A DNA stretch of 64,000 bases, taken from positions 3,596,001 through 3,660,000 of the forward strand of contig NZ_CP065373.1 in the NCBI RefSeq assembly GCF_015710575.1. The letters are read 5' to 3'. The number at the start of each line of letters is the position of its first letter. Within the stretch, counting starts at the first letter, position 1. The DNA comes from Mycolicibacterium mengxianglii (GTDB taxonomy: Bacteria > Actinomycetota > Actinomycetes > Mycobacteriales > Mycobacteriaceae). Below are positions 39,300-52,927 of this stretch, piece by piece. The notes below the pieces were generated by a model. The model saw nothing but the letters and a program-made list of their open reading frames with translations. It was not told the DNA's origin and did no database searches. The position numbers were made by a program, and so were the translations under genes.

Positions 39300-39469
39300 G
39301 CGTGGTCGGGGAAGCGGACGCGCATCGCGGCGAGGTCGGCGTGTAGCCGCCGGGCGTCGGCGTCCCAATCGTCGGCCCGGGAAGTACACAAGGTGTTTCC
39401 GGCCACGGTGGTGGCGTCGTACAGATCCGCGAGATTGCGTGCCAAACGTGGTATCCAGTCCCATGCCAT
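39296..39469 (-). CDS. Small hypothetical protein upstream of yczE (57 residues)
   Basis: The frame reads MAWDWIPRLARNLADLYDAT... and ends ...MRVRFPDHA. It is short, but the TGA overlaps the yczE GTG by 4 nt and its ATG is the first start after the divergent mocR operator, so translation through it would feed yczE. It is helical, with Trp-rich N-terminus and one Cys. I know no family. Without it, yczE would have a 170-nt untranslated leader. Confidence 0.5.
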   Translation of the reverse strand: MAWDWIPRLARNLADLYDATTVAGNTLCTSRADDWDADARRLHADLAAMRVRFPDHA

Positions 39470-39485
39470 GACACCATGATTTCGG

Positions 39486-39528
39486 CAACTGGCTTGCCCT
39501 TCAATAGCCAGTTGGGCGATACTGGCTT
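39486..39528. promoter_or_regulatory. MocR-type operator: two direct repeats and one inverted repeat
   Basis: CAACTGGCT (39486-39494) and AGCCAGTTG (39506-39514) form a perfect dyad with 9-bp arms and 11-nt spacer. A third element, ACTGGCTT (39521-39528), repeats the left half-site in direct orientation 33 nt on, 4 nt before the mocR ATG. Two direct plus one inverted element is a documented arrangement for MocR regulators. GATACT at 39518-39523 could be the mocR -10. Confidence 0.7.
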
Positions 39529-39532
39529 CACT

Positions 39533-40969
39533 ATGACGGTGGAAGTGGCCCGGCGGGCGCTGGATGCGGACCTCTTGGCGCGCGAACTGGGTAACTGGCG
39601 TACAGCGAACCGGGCCGGGCCCGCCTATCAGGGCCTTGCCGATGCGATCCGCCTGCTGATCGTGGACGGACGTGTCCCCGTCGGAGTACGCCTGCCCAGC
39701 GAGCGGGCCCTGGCCGACGCACTGCGAGTGTCACGTACCACCGTGACCGCCGCCTATACCGAACTGGGCGAGGACGGCTACCTCCATGCTCGCCGTGGGG
39801 CCCGCAGCGTCACCGCCCTACCTGTGCTACCCGCAGTACAGACCGCAGCCACACCCGCCACGGTGAGCCTGGCCGCCGCCGCATTGCCCGCGCCGCCCGC
39901 CGCGGTCATGGCGGCCTTCGGCGACGCCACCGCGCGGGTGATGCCCTATCTGCACACCCAGGGACACGAACTCATCGGGGTCCACATGTTGCGCGAGGCC
40001 GTCGCCGAAAGGTATTGCCAGCGCGGCCTTCCCACGGATCCCGAGAACATTTTGATCACCAGTGGGGCCCAGCACGCGATCAGCCTCGTCCTGGCCGCCT
40101 ACACCGAGCCCGGTGACCGGGTGCTCGTTGAGCAACCCACCTATCACGGTGCGCTGTCGGCGATCTCCACCGCGGGCGCCCGCGCGGTACCGGTACCGAT
40201 GACCGAAAGTGGCTGGGACCTCGACGCTCTGCACTCCACGGTCCGGCAACTGGCCCCCAATCTGGCTTACCTGATTCCCGACAGCCACAATCCGACCGGC
40301 TTCACCATGGCAGCCGAGGACCGGAAACGCTTGGCGCACATCATCACCGAGACCCGGACGCGCACCATCATCGACGAGACCATTGTCGACATGTGGATCG
40401 ACGAACCGGCGCCACGACCGCTGGCCGCAGAGCTGAGCGGTCGGCGCGACCTGGTGCTGACCATCGGATCGATGTCGAAATCGTTCTGGGGTGGCCTGCG
40501 CATCGGCTGGGTCCGTGCCGAGCCCGCCGTCATCGCGACGCTCGCATCGCTACGTCCCGCCCTCGACCTGGGCACCGCGATTCTCGAACAGTTGGTCGCC
40601 GCAACGCTTCTGCGGGATGTCGACGCGATTCTGCCGGAACGCCGCGACATCCTGCGGGCCCGACGCGCGTTCCTGGTCGATCTCCTGGCCCGCCGCCTGC
40701 CCGATTGGCAGCTGGGCCGCGGCCGGGGCGGGATGTCGCTGTGGGTGCGGCTGCCCACCCCGATGAGCACGGCACTGTCGGCGTCCGCATCCCGGCTGGG
40801 GCTGGATCTGCCCGCCGGACCCCGGTTCGGCGTCGACGGAACCCTGGAGCGATTTGTCCGGGTCCCCTACGCACTGCCTGAGGAACAGCTCGATGCCGCC
40901 GTCGAATTGATGGTCCGCGCTTGGCATTCCGTCACCGGGGTCACCGACGTGGGTGGAGTCGTGGTCTAG
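39533..40969 (+). CDS. MocR-family transcriptional regulator (GntR HTH plus aminotransferase domain)
   Basis: The 478-residue protein joins a GntR-type winged helix (LADAIRLLIVDGRVPVGVRLPSERALADALRVSRTTVTAAYTEL, about residues 30-85) to a fold-type I aminotransferase domain. The PLP lysine is Lys316 in GSMSKSFWGG; IPDSHNPTG also fits. MocR proteins sense PLP or amino-donor ligands and autoregulate. The ATG at 39533 lies just past the three-element operator. yczE is the likely target. A longer in-frame start at 39476 would overlap the operator. Confidence 0.92.
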   Translation: MTVEVARRALDADLLARELGNWRTANRAGPAYQGLADAIRLLIVDGRVPVGVRLPSERALADALRVSRTTVTAAYTELGEDGYLHARRGARSVTALPVLPAVQTAATPATVSLAAAALPAPPAAVMAAFGDATARVMPYLHTQGHELIGVHMLREAVAERYCQRGLPTDPENILITSGAQHAISLVLAAYTEPGDRVLVEQPTYHGALSAISTAGARAVPVPMTESGWDLDALHSTVRQLAPNLAYLIPDSHNPTGFTMAAEDRKRLAHIITETRTRTIIDETIVDMWIDEPAPRPLAAELSGRRDLVLTIGSMSKSFWGGLRIGWVRAEPAVIATLASLRPALDLGTAILEQLVAATLLRDVDAILPERRDILRARRAFLVDLLARRLPDWQLGRGRGGMSLWVRLPTPMSTALSASASRLGLDLPAGPRFGVDGTLERFVRVPYALPEEQLDAAVELMVRAWHSVTGVTDVGGVVV

Positions 40970-40973
40970 GGGA

Positions 40974-44047
<3,074 letters not shown>

Positions 44048-44119
44048 CTATCCCCCGTTTCCGGCGGTGTCGGCCCGGGTCCGACAAAGTGTCGTAGATC
44101 CCCTCCGGGGGCCGGGTGT

Positions 44120-44125
44120 TAACGT
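44120..44125 (+). promoter_or_regulatory. -10 hexamer TAACGT for leaderless fecB
   Basis: It ends 6 nt before the fecB GTG at 44132. Confidence 0.5.
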
Positions 44126-44131
44126 CTGGCC

Positions 44132-45226
44132 GTGCAGTTCAGGCGTGTGAGTCCGGGTGTGGTGTCCTCTCCCCAGGCTGCCTGCGCGGCCCTACTCACC
44201 GTCGTATCGGCGGCGGTGTCCGTGGGATGTTCGAGCCCTCAGGGCATGACGCCGCAGGAGCCCTCCCGGAGTGTGATCACCAGCACCACGAAGATCGCCG
44301 ACGCCGGGGTTCTCGGGAATCTTCGCCGTCCCGACGAGTCGTGCGCACCCGAACCGGCGCCCCTCGACCCCGGGCCGCCGACGCGCGTGGTCAACAGCGG
44401 CACCGAACGGGGGGCTGTCGACGTCCCGGCCGACCCGGCACGCATCGTCGCCCTGTCCGGCGATCAACTCGACGCGCTGTGCGCGCTCGGGCTGCAGTCC
44501 CGCGTGGTCGCCGCCGCCCTGCCTGACGGCTCCGATGAGCAGCCGTCCTATCTGGGAACCGTCATCCACGATCTGCCTGCTGTCGGCCCGCGCAGCGCAC
44601 CCGACGGCTCCGCGATCGCCGCGGCGGACCCGGACCTGATCCTCGGCTCGAGTGCACTCACCCCGCAGTCCTACGGGGAGTTCATGGCGATCGCTCCGAC
44701 GGTGTTCACCGGTGCTGCCGGGCCCCACTGGGCGGACACCGTTCGCGCGGTCGGGGCGGCGACCGGACGCGGCGGTGCGGCCGAGGACCTGCTGGCCCGT
44801 TTCACCGACGAGGCCGAGGAAGTCGGCCGCAGCAACGACGCCGCTCACTACCAGGTGTCCGTCGTGCAGCTGACAGACACCGCAGTGCGAGTGTTCGGCG
44901 CGGCGAACTTCCCGGCCAGCGTGCTGGCCGACGTGGGAGTGGACCGTCCGGCCGCACAACGGTTCACCGACAAGCCGTACCTGGATCTCGACGACACGGA
45001 TCTCGCCGCGGCCGACGGCGACATCATCTACGTCTCGTTCGCCTCCCCCGCTGCCAAGGACCGTGCTACCGATGTCTTCAACAGCGGGCCCTGGCGCGGC
45101 CTCTCGGCCACCCAGGACCACCGCGTCTACGTCGTCAACAACCAGGAATGGCAGACCGGCCAGGGTCTGATCGCCGCCCGCGGCATCGTCGAAGACCTGC
45201 GCATGGTCAACGCGCCCATCAACTAG
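44132..45226 (+). CDS. fecB: FecB-type periplasmic substrate-binding lipoprotein
   Basis: The 364-residue lipoprotein has a signal peptide and lipobox VSVGC (about residue 33). A type III periplasmic binding fold follows (RIVALSGDQLDALCALGLQSRVVAA, DLILGSSALTPQSYGEF, YVVNNQEWQTGQGL). FecB in M. tuberculosis (Rv3044) has been linked to iron-siderophore binding and envelope integrity. No iron-box sequence is seen upstream, so iron control is not supported here. It is transcribed away from ctaD. Confidence 0.93.
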   Translation: MQFRRVSPGVVSSPQAACAALLTVVSAAVSVGCSSPQGMTPQEPSRSVITSTTKIADAGVLGNLRRPDESCAPEPAPLDPGPPTRVVNSGTERGAVDVPADPARIVALSGDQLDALCALGLQSRVVAAALPDGSDEQPSYLGTVIHDLPAVGPRSAPDGSAIAAADPDLILGSSALTPQSYGEFMAIAPTVFTGAAGPHWADTVRAVGAATGRGGAAEDLLARFTDEAEEVGRSNDAAHYQVSVVQLTDTAVRVFGAANFPASVLADVGVDRPAAQRFTDKPYLDLDDTDLAAADGDIIYVSFASPAAKDRATDVFNSGPWRGLSATQDHRVYVVNNQEWQTGQGLIAARGIVEDLRMVNAPIN

Positions 45227-45235
45227 GGTGGCAAC

Positions 45236-45241
45236 TAGGAT
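45236..45241 (+). promoter_or_regulatory. -10 hexamer TAGGAT for the YciI gene
   Basis: It ends 6 nt before GTG 45248, just after the fecB stop, giving a separate leaderless start. Confidence 0.45.
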
Positions 45242-45247
45242 CAGCAG

Positions 45248-45523
45248 GTGTTCCACGTACTCACGCTGACCTACCAGAAGCCGCTCGACGTCGTCGACCA
45301 GACCCGGCCCGCCCATGTCGAATGGATCAACAAGGAGATCTCCGCCGGCCGGTTACTCCTGGCCGGGAGGCAGGAGTCGCAGCAGGGCGGTGTGCTGATC
45401 ACCGGCGACATCCCCGTCGAAGCCGCCGATGAGCTGATCGCCAACGATCCGTACACGCTCGCCGGGTTGGTGACCTACCAGCGCGTCGGCTTCCAGGCGG
45501 CGCTACGTGCTCCCGGTCTCTAA
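45248..45523 (+). CDS. YciI-family protein
   Basis: The 91-residue protein has the ferredoxin-like YciI fold: FHVLTLTYQKPLDVVDQTRPAHVEWINKEI, AGRLLLAGRQES, ISGD-like ITGDIPVEAADELIANDPY. Relatives include muconolactone-type enzymes and proteins of unknown role. A conserved His-Asp pair could be catalytic. It starts at GTG 45248 and lies 21 nt downstream of fecB. Confidence 0.9.
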   Translation: MFHVLTLTYQKPLDVVDQTRPAHVEWINKEISAGRLLLAGRQESQQGGVLITGDIPVEAADELIANDPYTLAGLVTYQRVGFQAALRAPGL

Positions 45524-45644
45524 TGTCGACGCTGACCGAGAATCGGGACCAACCCGTCACCGGTCCTCGTTTGCCATCCCTCGGGCCTTGCAATGCCGCA
45601 GTACCGATCGACCAATCAGAATTACGAAGTAAAGAGAGTTGCAC

Positions 45645-46691
45645 ATGACCACGACCGTTTCCGCTTATGCCGCCACGTCCCCCACCGAGCCGCTGGTCAA
45701 GACCACCATCGAACGCCGCGATGTCGGCCCCCACGATGTCGCGTTCGACATCAAGTTCGCCGGTATCTGTCACAGCGACATCCACACCGTCAAGGGCGAG
45801 TGGGGTCCGGCCAAGTACCCCGTCGTCCCCGGCCATGAGATCGCCGGCGTGGTGACCGAGGTCGGTTCCGAGGTGACCAAGTACAAAGTGGGCGACCACG
45901 TGGGCGTCGGCTGCATGGTCGGTTCCTGCCAGAACTGCGACAACTGCAAGGCCGGGCTCGAGCAGTACTGCCTCGGCACCGGCATGATCGGGACCTACAA
46001 CGCGACCGACCGCGACGGCACACCCACCCAGGGCGGCTACAGCCAGGCCATCGTGACCGACGAGAAGTTCGTGCTGCGTATCCCGGACTCCATTCCGCTG
46101 GACAAGGCCGCTCCCCTGCTGTGCGCCGGTGTCACCCTGTGGTCGCCGCTGAAGCACTGGAATGCCGGACCCGGCAAGAAGGTCGCCATCATCGGTCTCG
46201 GCGGTCTCGGCCACATGGGCGTCAAGCTCGCCGCCGCGCTGGGTGCCGAGGTGACGGTGCTGAGCCAGTCGCTGAAGAAGATGGAAGACGGCCTTCGCCT
46301 GGGCGCCAGCCATTACTACGCCACCAGCGATCCCGACACCTTCGCCAAGCTGGCCGGACAGTTCGACCTGATCCTGAACACCGTCTCGGCCAACCTCAAC
46401 ATGGGCGCCTACATCAGCCTGCTGAAGGTCGACGGCACCCTCGTGGAACTGGGCGCCCCGGAACAGCCGCTCGAGGTGCCGTTCTTCCCGCTGGCCGGCG
46501 GACGGCGCAGCATCTCCGGTTCGATGATCGGCGGCATCCCCGAGACCCAGGACATGCTCGATTTCTGCGCCGAGCACGGAGTCACCCCGGAGATCGAGGT
46601 GATCGAGGCGTCGTATGTCAACGAGGCCTACGAGCGCGTGCTCTCCAGTGACGTGCGGTACCGGTTCGTCATCGACGCCAGCACGATCTAG
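45645..46691 (+). CDS. adhC: Zinc-dependent alcohol dehydrogenase AdhC
   Basis: The 348-residue MDR enzyme has the catalytic zinc site GICHSDIHT and PGHEIAG, the structural zinc cysteines [17 protein letters not shown], and the NADP-type Rossmann motif [13 protein letters not shown]. It belongs to the cinnamyl/Yahk-type alcohol dehydrogenases, which reduce aldehydes with NADPH. AGAGAG, 7 nt upstream, favours ATG 45645 over the TTG 6 nt before it. Its stop overlaps the convergent PBP gene. Confidence 0.95.
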   Translation: MTTTVSAYAATSPTEPLVKTTIERRDVGPHDVAFDIKFAGICHSDIHTVKGEWGPAKYPVVPGHEIAGVVTEVGSEVTKYKVGDHVGVGCMVGSCQNCDNCKAGLEQYCLGTGMIGTYNATDRDGTPTQGGYSQAIVTDEKFVLRIPDSIPLDKAAPLLCAGVTLWSPLKHWNAGPGKKVAIIGLGGLGHMGVKLAAALGAEVTVLSQSLKKMEDGLRLGASHYYATSDPDTFAKLAGQFDLILNTVSANLNMGAYISLLKVDGTLVELGAPEQPLEVPFFPLAGGRRSISGSMIGGIPETQDMLDFCAEHGVTPEIEVIEASYVNEAYERVLSSDVRYRFVIDASTI

Positions 46692-48466
46692 GACGCTCGC
46701 AGGAACTCTCCGGAGACGGTGACCGCAGGCGCCGACGAGTCGCCACCGACCACCAACGTCGCAAACGCGATGTCCCCGGAGATTCCGGCGAACCAGCCAT
46801 GAGAGTGCGTGTTGTCCCCGAATTCGGCGGTGCCGGTTTTGCCGCCGAGTTCGGGGATGTCCTGTAACTGGGCCGCGGTGCCTTCGGTCACCGTCTGGCG
46901 CATCATCGCCCGCAGCGGGTCGGTGACGCCGGGCGGCAGAGGAACCGACGGGGAGTCGGCCGTGGTCTGGTCCCCCTCGACGAGGCTGGGCGTGATCGTC
47001 GAACCGTGGGCCAGGCTGGCCTCGGCCACCGCGAGCCCAAAGGGGCTGACGGTGACATTGCCCTGGCCGATGCCGTTCTCGACCCGCTGCGCCGGGGTGT
47101 CGGCGGCGGGCACCTTGCCGGTGACGGTGGTGAGTCCGGGGACCACGTAGTCGATTCCGATGCCGAAATCGCGGGCGGTGGACGTCAGCGCATCCGCGGG
47201 CAACTGGTCGGCCAGTCGACCCATCGTCGTATTGCAGGACCGGGCGAACGCGGTGGCGAACGGCACTGTGCCGAGATCGAAACTGTCGTCGTTGGGAATC
47301 GTGCGGTTCTCGATCGTCAGCTCACCCGGACACGCGACCTGGGTGTCCGGAGTCACCAACCCGGCCTTCAGGGCCGCCGCGGTGGTGATGGTCTTGAACG
47401 TCGAACCAGGCGGGTAGAGACCCGAAAACGCAAGCGGCCCTTCGGCATCGGCGGCGACATTCTGTGCGGCCGCGAGGATGCCGCCGGTGGCACCCGAGAG
47501 TGCCACCAGAATCGTCGGGCGGGCCTCGACCGCCACCGCCTGTTGTGCCAGCAGCTGCAGTCGCAGGTCGAGTGTGGTGCGGATCGGGTCGGTGGGCCGC
47601 GGTGGTGTCGTCACCACCCGCTGCGCCAGCGCCCCGGTCTCGTCGACCAGAGATACCGACCACCCGGAGGCCGCCGTGACGCGGTCGTGCCAGAGCTGGG
47701 CCATCCCGGCCAGCGCGGGTGAGGACAGCACCGGGTCTGCGGTCAGCAGCTCACCCTGCTGGATGACGGCGACTCCGGCGATACCGGCCAGCCCGTCGGC
47801 CACGGTGGCAAGGTCGGGTTCGCGCAGCTTCATCACCGTCACCCGGTCGTCTGTGTTGCCGTCGAACAGCGCGATGATGGACTCCGCAGTGACGTCGGGG
47901 TCGAAGGGCACCAGCAGCGGGGCCAGTGCGGCTGCCGAGGTGAGGTGGGCCCGTTCCAAGGTGATCACGCCCACGGGCTGCCAGGTCAGCAACGGCTGAC
48001 CGCTGCGGTCCAGCACGGGGGTCTGCAGATCGCTGTCTTGGCTGTACTCAAAGTTCAAGCCCGGCTGCATGTCCCGATGCAGAAGCGTGGGCGCCCAGGT
48101 GATGCGCCAGTCCTCGCCCACCTTCGTGGCGACGCCGTCGGTGTCGTAGCGCAGCTCGCGGTCCGGGCCCAGTGACCACTGGTACGAGATGGTGAAGGCG
48201 TCATCCTCCCCCGCTACCTGTGCCGAGTCGGCGGTCACGACCGCGTTGTCCCCCATCCCGTCGAACATCGCGGCGATCACCGGTTCGGCGGCAGCGGGAT
48301 CGGTCGTCACCGCAGCGGCGGCGCCGGCGTCTCTGTGCCCGATGGCGGTGGCGAACGAGTTGAACACGTCTTCGGGATCTGGACGCGAGGAGCAGCTCAC
48401 CATCCCGAAGAGCAGTCCGACCACCGAAACGATCACCAGAACGAATTTCCCACCCCGACGCCACAT
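46688..48466 (-). CDS. Class B penicillin-binding lipoprotein (MecA-like N-terminal domain)
   Basis: The 592-residue exported enzyme has a lipobox ending at Cys25 (GMVSC), an N-terminal NTF2/MecA_N-like region, a dimerisation region and a transpeptidase domain. The active-site triads are SxxK at 355-358 (STFK), SxN at 410-412 (SCN) and KTG at 543-545. It forms peptidoglycan crosslinks and is a target for beta-lactams. It resembles M. tuberculosis Rv2864c, which lies elsewhere in that genome, so this may be a paralogue or a rearrangement. Confidence 0.92.
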   Translation of the reverse strand: MWRRGGKFVLVIVSVVGLLFGMVSCSSRPDPEDVFNSFATAIGHRDAGAAAAVTTDPAAAEPVIAAMFDGMGDNAVVTADSAQVAGEDDAFTISYQWSLGPDRELRYDTDGVATKVGEDWRITWAPTLLHRDMQPGLNFEYSQDSDLQTPVLDRSGQPLLTWQPVGVITLERAHLTSAAALAPLLVPFDPDVTAESIIALFDGNTDDRVTVMKLREPDLATVADGLAGIAGVAVIQQGELLTADPVLSSPALAGMAQLWHDRVTAASGWSVSLVDETGALAQRVVTTPPRPTDPIRTTLDLRLQLLAQQAVAVEARPTILVALSGATGGILAAAQNVAADAEGPLAFSGLYPPGSTFKTITTAAALKAGLVTPDTQVACPGELTIENRTIPNDDSFDLGTVPFATAFARSCNTTMGRLADQLPADALTSTARDFGIGIDYVVPGLTTVTGKVPAADTPAQRVENGIGQGNVTVSPFGLAVAEASLAHGSTITPSLVEGDQTTADSPSVPLPPGVTDPLRAMMRQTVTEGTAAQLQDIPELGGKTGTAEFGDNTHSHGWFAGISGDIAFATLVVGGDSSAPAVTVSGEFLRAS

Positions 48467-48628
48467 AAGGCTTCCGAGTTAACCGTGCGCACCCGCACAA
48501 CTCAACCTGTCAACTTGCTGCCAAACCTTCACCTCGAGTTGTGAGCTGTCCCACCCGATGCGACGCTCGCTGCGGATTCGCAACGCCGCGGGCCCATCCG
48601 CTTTCGTGATCAACCGGGAGGTCCCGCG

Positions 48629-50215
48629 GTGAGTACTGAATCCGCACCCCTTACGACGACGGACACCCCGTCAGGGTTGAAAAAGGGCGCCATCGGCATG
48701 ATGTCCGTCATCTTCATGGCGGTCGCCAATGCCGCGCCCATCACGGCGATGACCGGCAACACCCCGATCGCGGTCGGGTTCGGCAACGGCCTGGGCGCTC
48801 CTGCCGGGTTCTTGTTCGCGACGATCATCCTGACGCTGTTCGCACTCGGTTATGTCGCGATGGCCAAGCACATCACCACCACCGGCGCTTTCTACGGCTT
48901 CATCTCACACGGCCTTGGCCAGGTGTGGGGTATGGCCAGCGGCATGCTGGCGACGTTCGCCTACGTGGTGTTCGAAGGTTCGCTGATCGGCGGCTGCGCC
49001 TATTTCGCCAATGACGCGGTGAACACCATTGTCGGAGTGGACATTCCGTGGCTGGTCTTCGCCATCGGTGCCGTGGTGATCATCGCCGCGTTGTGTCATT
49101 TCCACATCAGCCTGACAGCGGCGATCCTGGGAGTCACCCTGGTCGCGGAGGTGCTGATCCTGTTCTCGCTGGCCTTCTCGGTCATCTTCTCCGGCGGGGG
49201 TCCCGACGGCTTCATGCTCGACCAGACGGTGCTGCTCAACAACGCCTTCGAGAGCCTTCCGGCGGGGGCGTTCGGTACCGCCGCGGCGTCCGGGTCGATG
49301 GCGATCGGCCTGTTCTTCGCGTTCTGGTCCTGGGTGGGTTTCGAGACCACCGCCGTCTACGGCGAGGAATCCCGCAACCCGAAGAAGATCATTCCCCGCG
49401 CGACGCTGATCGCGGTCGTCGGCCTCGGCCTGTTCTACACCTTCGTCTCGTCGATGGTGCTGGCCGGCAACGGGGCCAAGGTATCGGTGGAGGCCTCCAT
49501 CAGCGCCTCGCCGCTGGATCTGTACTTCGGTCTGGTGCAGGCCAATCTCGGAACCGTGCCACTCGATATCTACAAGGTCCTGCTGGTCATCGGGTCGTTT
49601 GCCTGCGCGCTGGCCTTCCACAACGCCGCATCGCGGTACCTGTTCGCCCTCGGTCGCGAAATCCCCTCGGCGGCAGTGCAGAAGAGCATCGGCGCCGCAC
49701 ACCCCCGGCACGGCTCGCCGTACATCGCCTCGGCGGTGCAGAGCGTGATCACCCTGGTCGTGGTGGTGCTGTTCGCGGTGTTCACCGCCGTACAGGTGCC
49801 CGACGCCGACGGTGTACCCGTCGACACCCCCGCTCTGGTGCCCTACACCAACATCTACGGACTGCTGGCGTTGATCGGCACCGCGGCGATCCTGCTGGTG
49901 CAGGCGATCTGCTCGATGGCGGTGATCTGGTACTTCTGGGTGCGAAAGACTCACCGCGGCAACGTGATCACCACGCTGATCTGCCCGTTGATCGGTGGCG
50001 TGGCGATGCTGTACGTGGTGTGGTTGCTGTGGGACAACCGGGCCTTCGCCGCCGGTTACGCCTCGGATTCACTGGTGTTCAAATCGGCGCCGTACCTGAT
50101 CCTGGCCGTCTTCGTCATCGGCCTGGTGTATGCGTTGTGGCTACGGTTCTCCCGCCCGGACGTCTACACCGCGATCGGCCGGACTGTCATGGAGGATGCG
50201 CACGAGCGCGACTGA
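48629..50215 (+). CDS. APC-superfamily amino acid permease
   Basis: The 528-residue membrane protein has about 12 helices. The N-terminal helix reads AIGMMSVIFMAVANAAPITAMTGNTPIAVGFGNG, where the unwound GNTP replaces the GSGI-type motif of classic APC carriers; WSWVGFETTAVYGEESRNPKK is the APC helix 6 signature. It takes up an amino acid or amine, identity unknown. The GTG at 48629 follows CGGGAG. A strong hairpin lies between this and the convergent nrdF2. Confidence 0.9.
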   Translation: MSTESAPLTTTDTPSGLKKGAIGMMSVIFMAVANAAPITAMTGNTPIAVGFGNGLGAPAGFLFATIILTLFALGYVAMAKHITTTGAFYGFISHGLGQVWGMASGMLATFAYVVFEGSLIGGCAYFANDAVNTIVGVDIPWLVFAIGAVVIIAALCHFHISLTAAILGVTLVAEVLILFSLAFSVIFSGGGPDGFMLDQTVLLNNAFESLPAGAFGTAAASGSMAIGLFFAFWSWVGFETTAVYGEESRNPKKIIPRATLIAVVGLGLFYTFVSSMVLAGNGAKVSVEASISASPLDLYFGLVQANLGTVPLDIYKVLLVIGSFACALAFHNAASRYLFALGREIPSAAVQKSIGAAHPRHGSPYIASAVQSVITLVVVVLFAVFTAVQVPDADGVPVDTPALVPYTNIYGLLALIGTAAILLVQAICSMAVIWYFWVRKTHRGNVITTLICPLIGGVAMLYVVWLLWDNRAFAAGYASDSLVFKSAPYLILAVFVIGLVYALWLRFSRPDVYTAIGRTVMEDAHERD

Positions 50216-50228
50216 CCCCCACGCCCAG

Positions 50229-50278
50229 CAGACACACAATCGCGCGGAATCCGAGGATTCCGCGCGATTGTGTGTCTG
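50229..50278. repeat. Perfect 50-bp palindrome between two convergent genes
   Basis: Arms of 24 nt (50229-50252 and 50255-50278, ends CAGACACAC and GTGTGTCTG) are perfect complements around a GA centre. It lies between the permease stop (50215) and the nrdF2 stop (50297). It would make a very stable hairpin in either transcript. No T tract follows, so it may be a bidirectional non-canonical terminator or another element. Confidence 0.9.
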
Positions 50279-50296
50279 GTCGTGCAAGGACTCCAG

Positions 50297-51382
<1,086 letters not shown>

Positions 51383-52891
51383 TCACGTCGTCGTCGACGA
51401 CACCGCCCCCTGTGGTTCTGCCCCGATCATCTGGTACTCGTCGAGGTCCAGCGAGCGGGTTGCGGCCCAGTACTGCCAGGTGAATCCGCTCCACAACGTG
51501 CGGTTGTTGCCGTGGGAGTCCAGATACCAGCTGCGGCAGCCTCCGGTGTTCCACACCGAACGCGACAGGTCCCGCTGCAGACCTTCGTTGAACCGGTCCT
51601 GGGCCGCGCGCCGCGGAGCCAGTGCCTCGACACCGGCCGCATCGACAGCCGCAATGGCCTCGACGACGTAATGGATCTGCGACTCGATCATGAACACCAC
51701 CGAGGTGTGTCCCAAGCCGGTGTTCGGTCCGAGCAGGAAGAACAGGTTCGGCATGCCGGCCACCGTGATCCCGCGGTGGGCCGCCACCCCTTCGGCATTC
51801 CACCGATCCACCAGGTCTTCGCCGCCGGGACCTTTGACGTCGACATAGGTGTAGGAATCGGTGACGTGGAAGCCGGTGGCGAAGACGATCACGTCCACCT
51901 CGCGCTCGGTACCGTCGGCGGTGACAACACCGCGGGCGGTGACCCGTTCGATGGGCTCGGTGATCACCTGGGCGTTCGGCTGCGCCAATGCCTGGTAGTA
52001 GTTGGTCGAGTACAGGATCCGTTTACAACCAGCCCGGTAATCGGGGGTGAGGGTGCGGCGCAGCTGCGGATCGGAGATGGCGCGCCGGATGTTCCACTTC
52101 CCCATCGCTTCGTAGATGCGCAGCAGACCCGGGCGCCGGGTCAGGCCGTAGGCGGTGGCTTCCAGGAACCAGTAGATGCCGGCGCGCAGCGCGGCCCGGA
52201 CACCGGGCACCCGCGACAGCACTTGCTGCAATCGCGGTGAGATGTACTGATTGGGGCGGGGGAAGACCCACGGCGGGGTGCGTTGGTAAAGCTGGAGTTC
52301 GGCCACCTGGTGCACGATCTTCGGCACGATCTGGATGGCGCTGGCGCCGGTGCCGATGACCGCGACGCGCTGGCCGGTCAGGTCGGTGTCCGGTTCCCAC
52401 TGCGCGGAGTGGAACGCCCGCTTGCCGGCGGCGCGGAACTCGTCGAGGCCCTCGATGTCGGGTATCGACGGAATGTGCAGCGCACCCGCGCCTGAGACCA
52501 CGAACTGCGCGACGAATTCGTCACCGGCGTCGGTGAACACATGCCATCGGCATTCGTCATCGTCCCAGTGCGCCCGCTCCACCCGGGCGCCGAACCGGAT
52601 GTGTCGGCGCAGGCCGTACTTGTCGGTGACGCCCCGCAGGTAGTCCAGGATTTCCGGCTGCGGGGAGAACATCTGTGACCAGTCCGGCTTGGGCTCGAAC
52701 GAGAAGGAGTACAGGTGCGAGGGCACGTCGCAGGCGCAGCCCGGGTAGATGTTGTCCCGCCAGGTGCCGCCGATGTCGTCGGCCTTCTCCACGATCAGGA
52801 AATCGATGCCCCGCTTCTGCAGCGCGATTGCCATACCCAGGCCGGCAAACCCGGTGCCGATGATCAACGCGCGGGTCTGTGTGATCGTCAT
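51383..52891 (-). CDS. FAD-dependent Baeyer-Villiger-type monooxygenase (Rv3049c-like)
   Basis: The 502-residue flavoenzyme has the FAD Rossmann GTGFAGLG, DIGGTWRDNIYPGCACDVPSH and the NADPH Rossmann GTGASAIQ. The Baeyer-Villiger fingerprint (F-G-H-W) appears loosely in FRAAGKRAFHSAQW. It inserts oxygen into ketones or oxidises sulfides, substrate unknown. The ATG at 52891 follows TACCGT by 7 nt. A TetR gene lies immediately upstream on the same strand and probably controls it. Confidence 0.9.
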   Translation of the reverse strand: MTITQTRALIIGTGFAGLGMAIALQKRGIDFLIVEKADDIGGTWRDNIYPGCACDVPSHLYSFSFEPKPDWSQMFSPQPEILDYLRGVTDKYGLRRHIRFGARVERAHWDDDECRWHVFTDAGDEFVAQFVVSGAGALHIPSIPDIEGLDEFRAAGKRAFHSAQWEPDTDLTGQRVAVIGTGASAIQIVPKIVHQVAELQLYQRTPPWVFPRPNQYISPRLQQVLSRVPGVRAALRAGIYWFLEATAYGLTRRPGLLRIYEAMGKWNIRRAISDPQLRRTLTPDYRAGCKRILYSTNYYQALAQPNAQVITEPIERVTARGVVTADGTEREVDVIVFATGFHVTDSYTYVDVKGPGGEDLVDRWNAEGVAAHRGITVAGMPNLFFLLGPNTGLGHTSVVFMIESQIHYVVEAIAAVDAAGVEALAPRRAAQDRFNEGLQRDLSRSVWNTGGCRSWYLDSHGNNRTLWSGFTWQYWAATRSLDLDEYQMIGAEPQGAVSSTTT

Positions 52892-52898
52892 GGGACCA

Positions 52899-52904
52899 AC
52901 GGTA
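52899..52904 (-). promoter_or_regulatory. -10 hexamer TACCGT for the monooxygenase
   Basis: It ends 7 nt before ATG 52891, within the 36-nt gap after the tetR stop. Confidence 0.45.
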
Positions 52905-52927
52905 CTGGGTACTACGTGCTCCGCCTG

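Noticed and set aside
48905..49954. 349-residue open frame on the minus strand
   Set aside because: It is antisense to the APC permease, composition is His/Gln/Asp-rich shadow, and the permease frame has clear family motifs.
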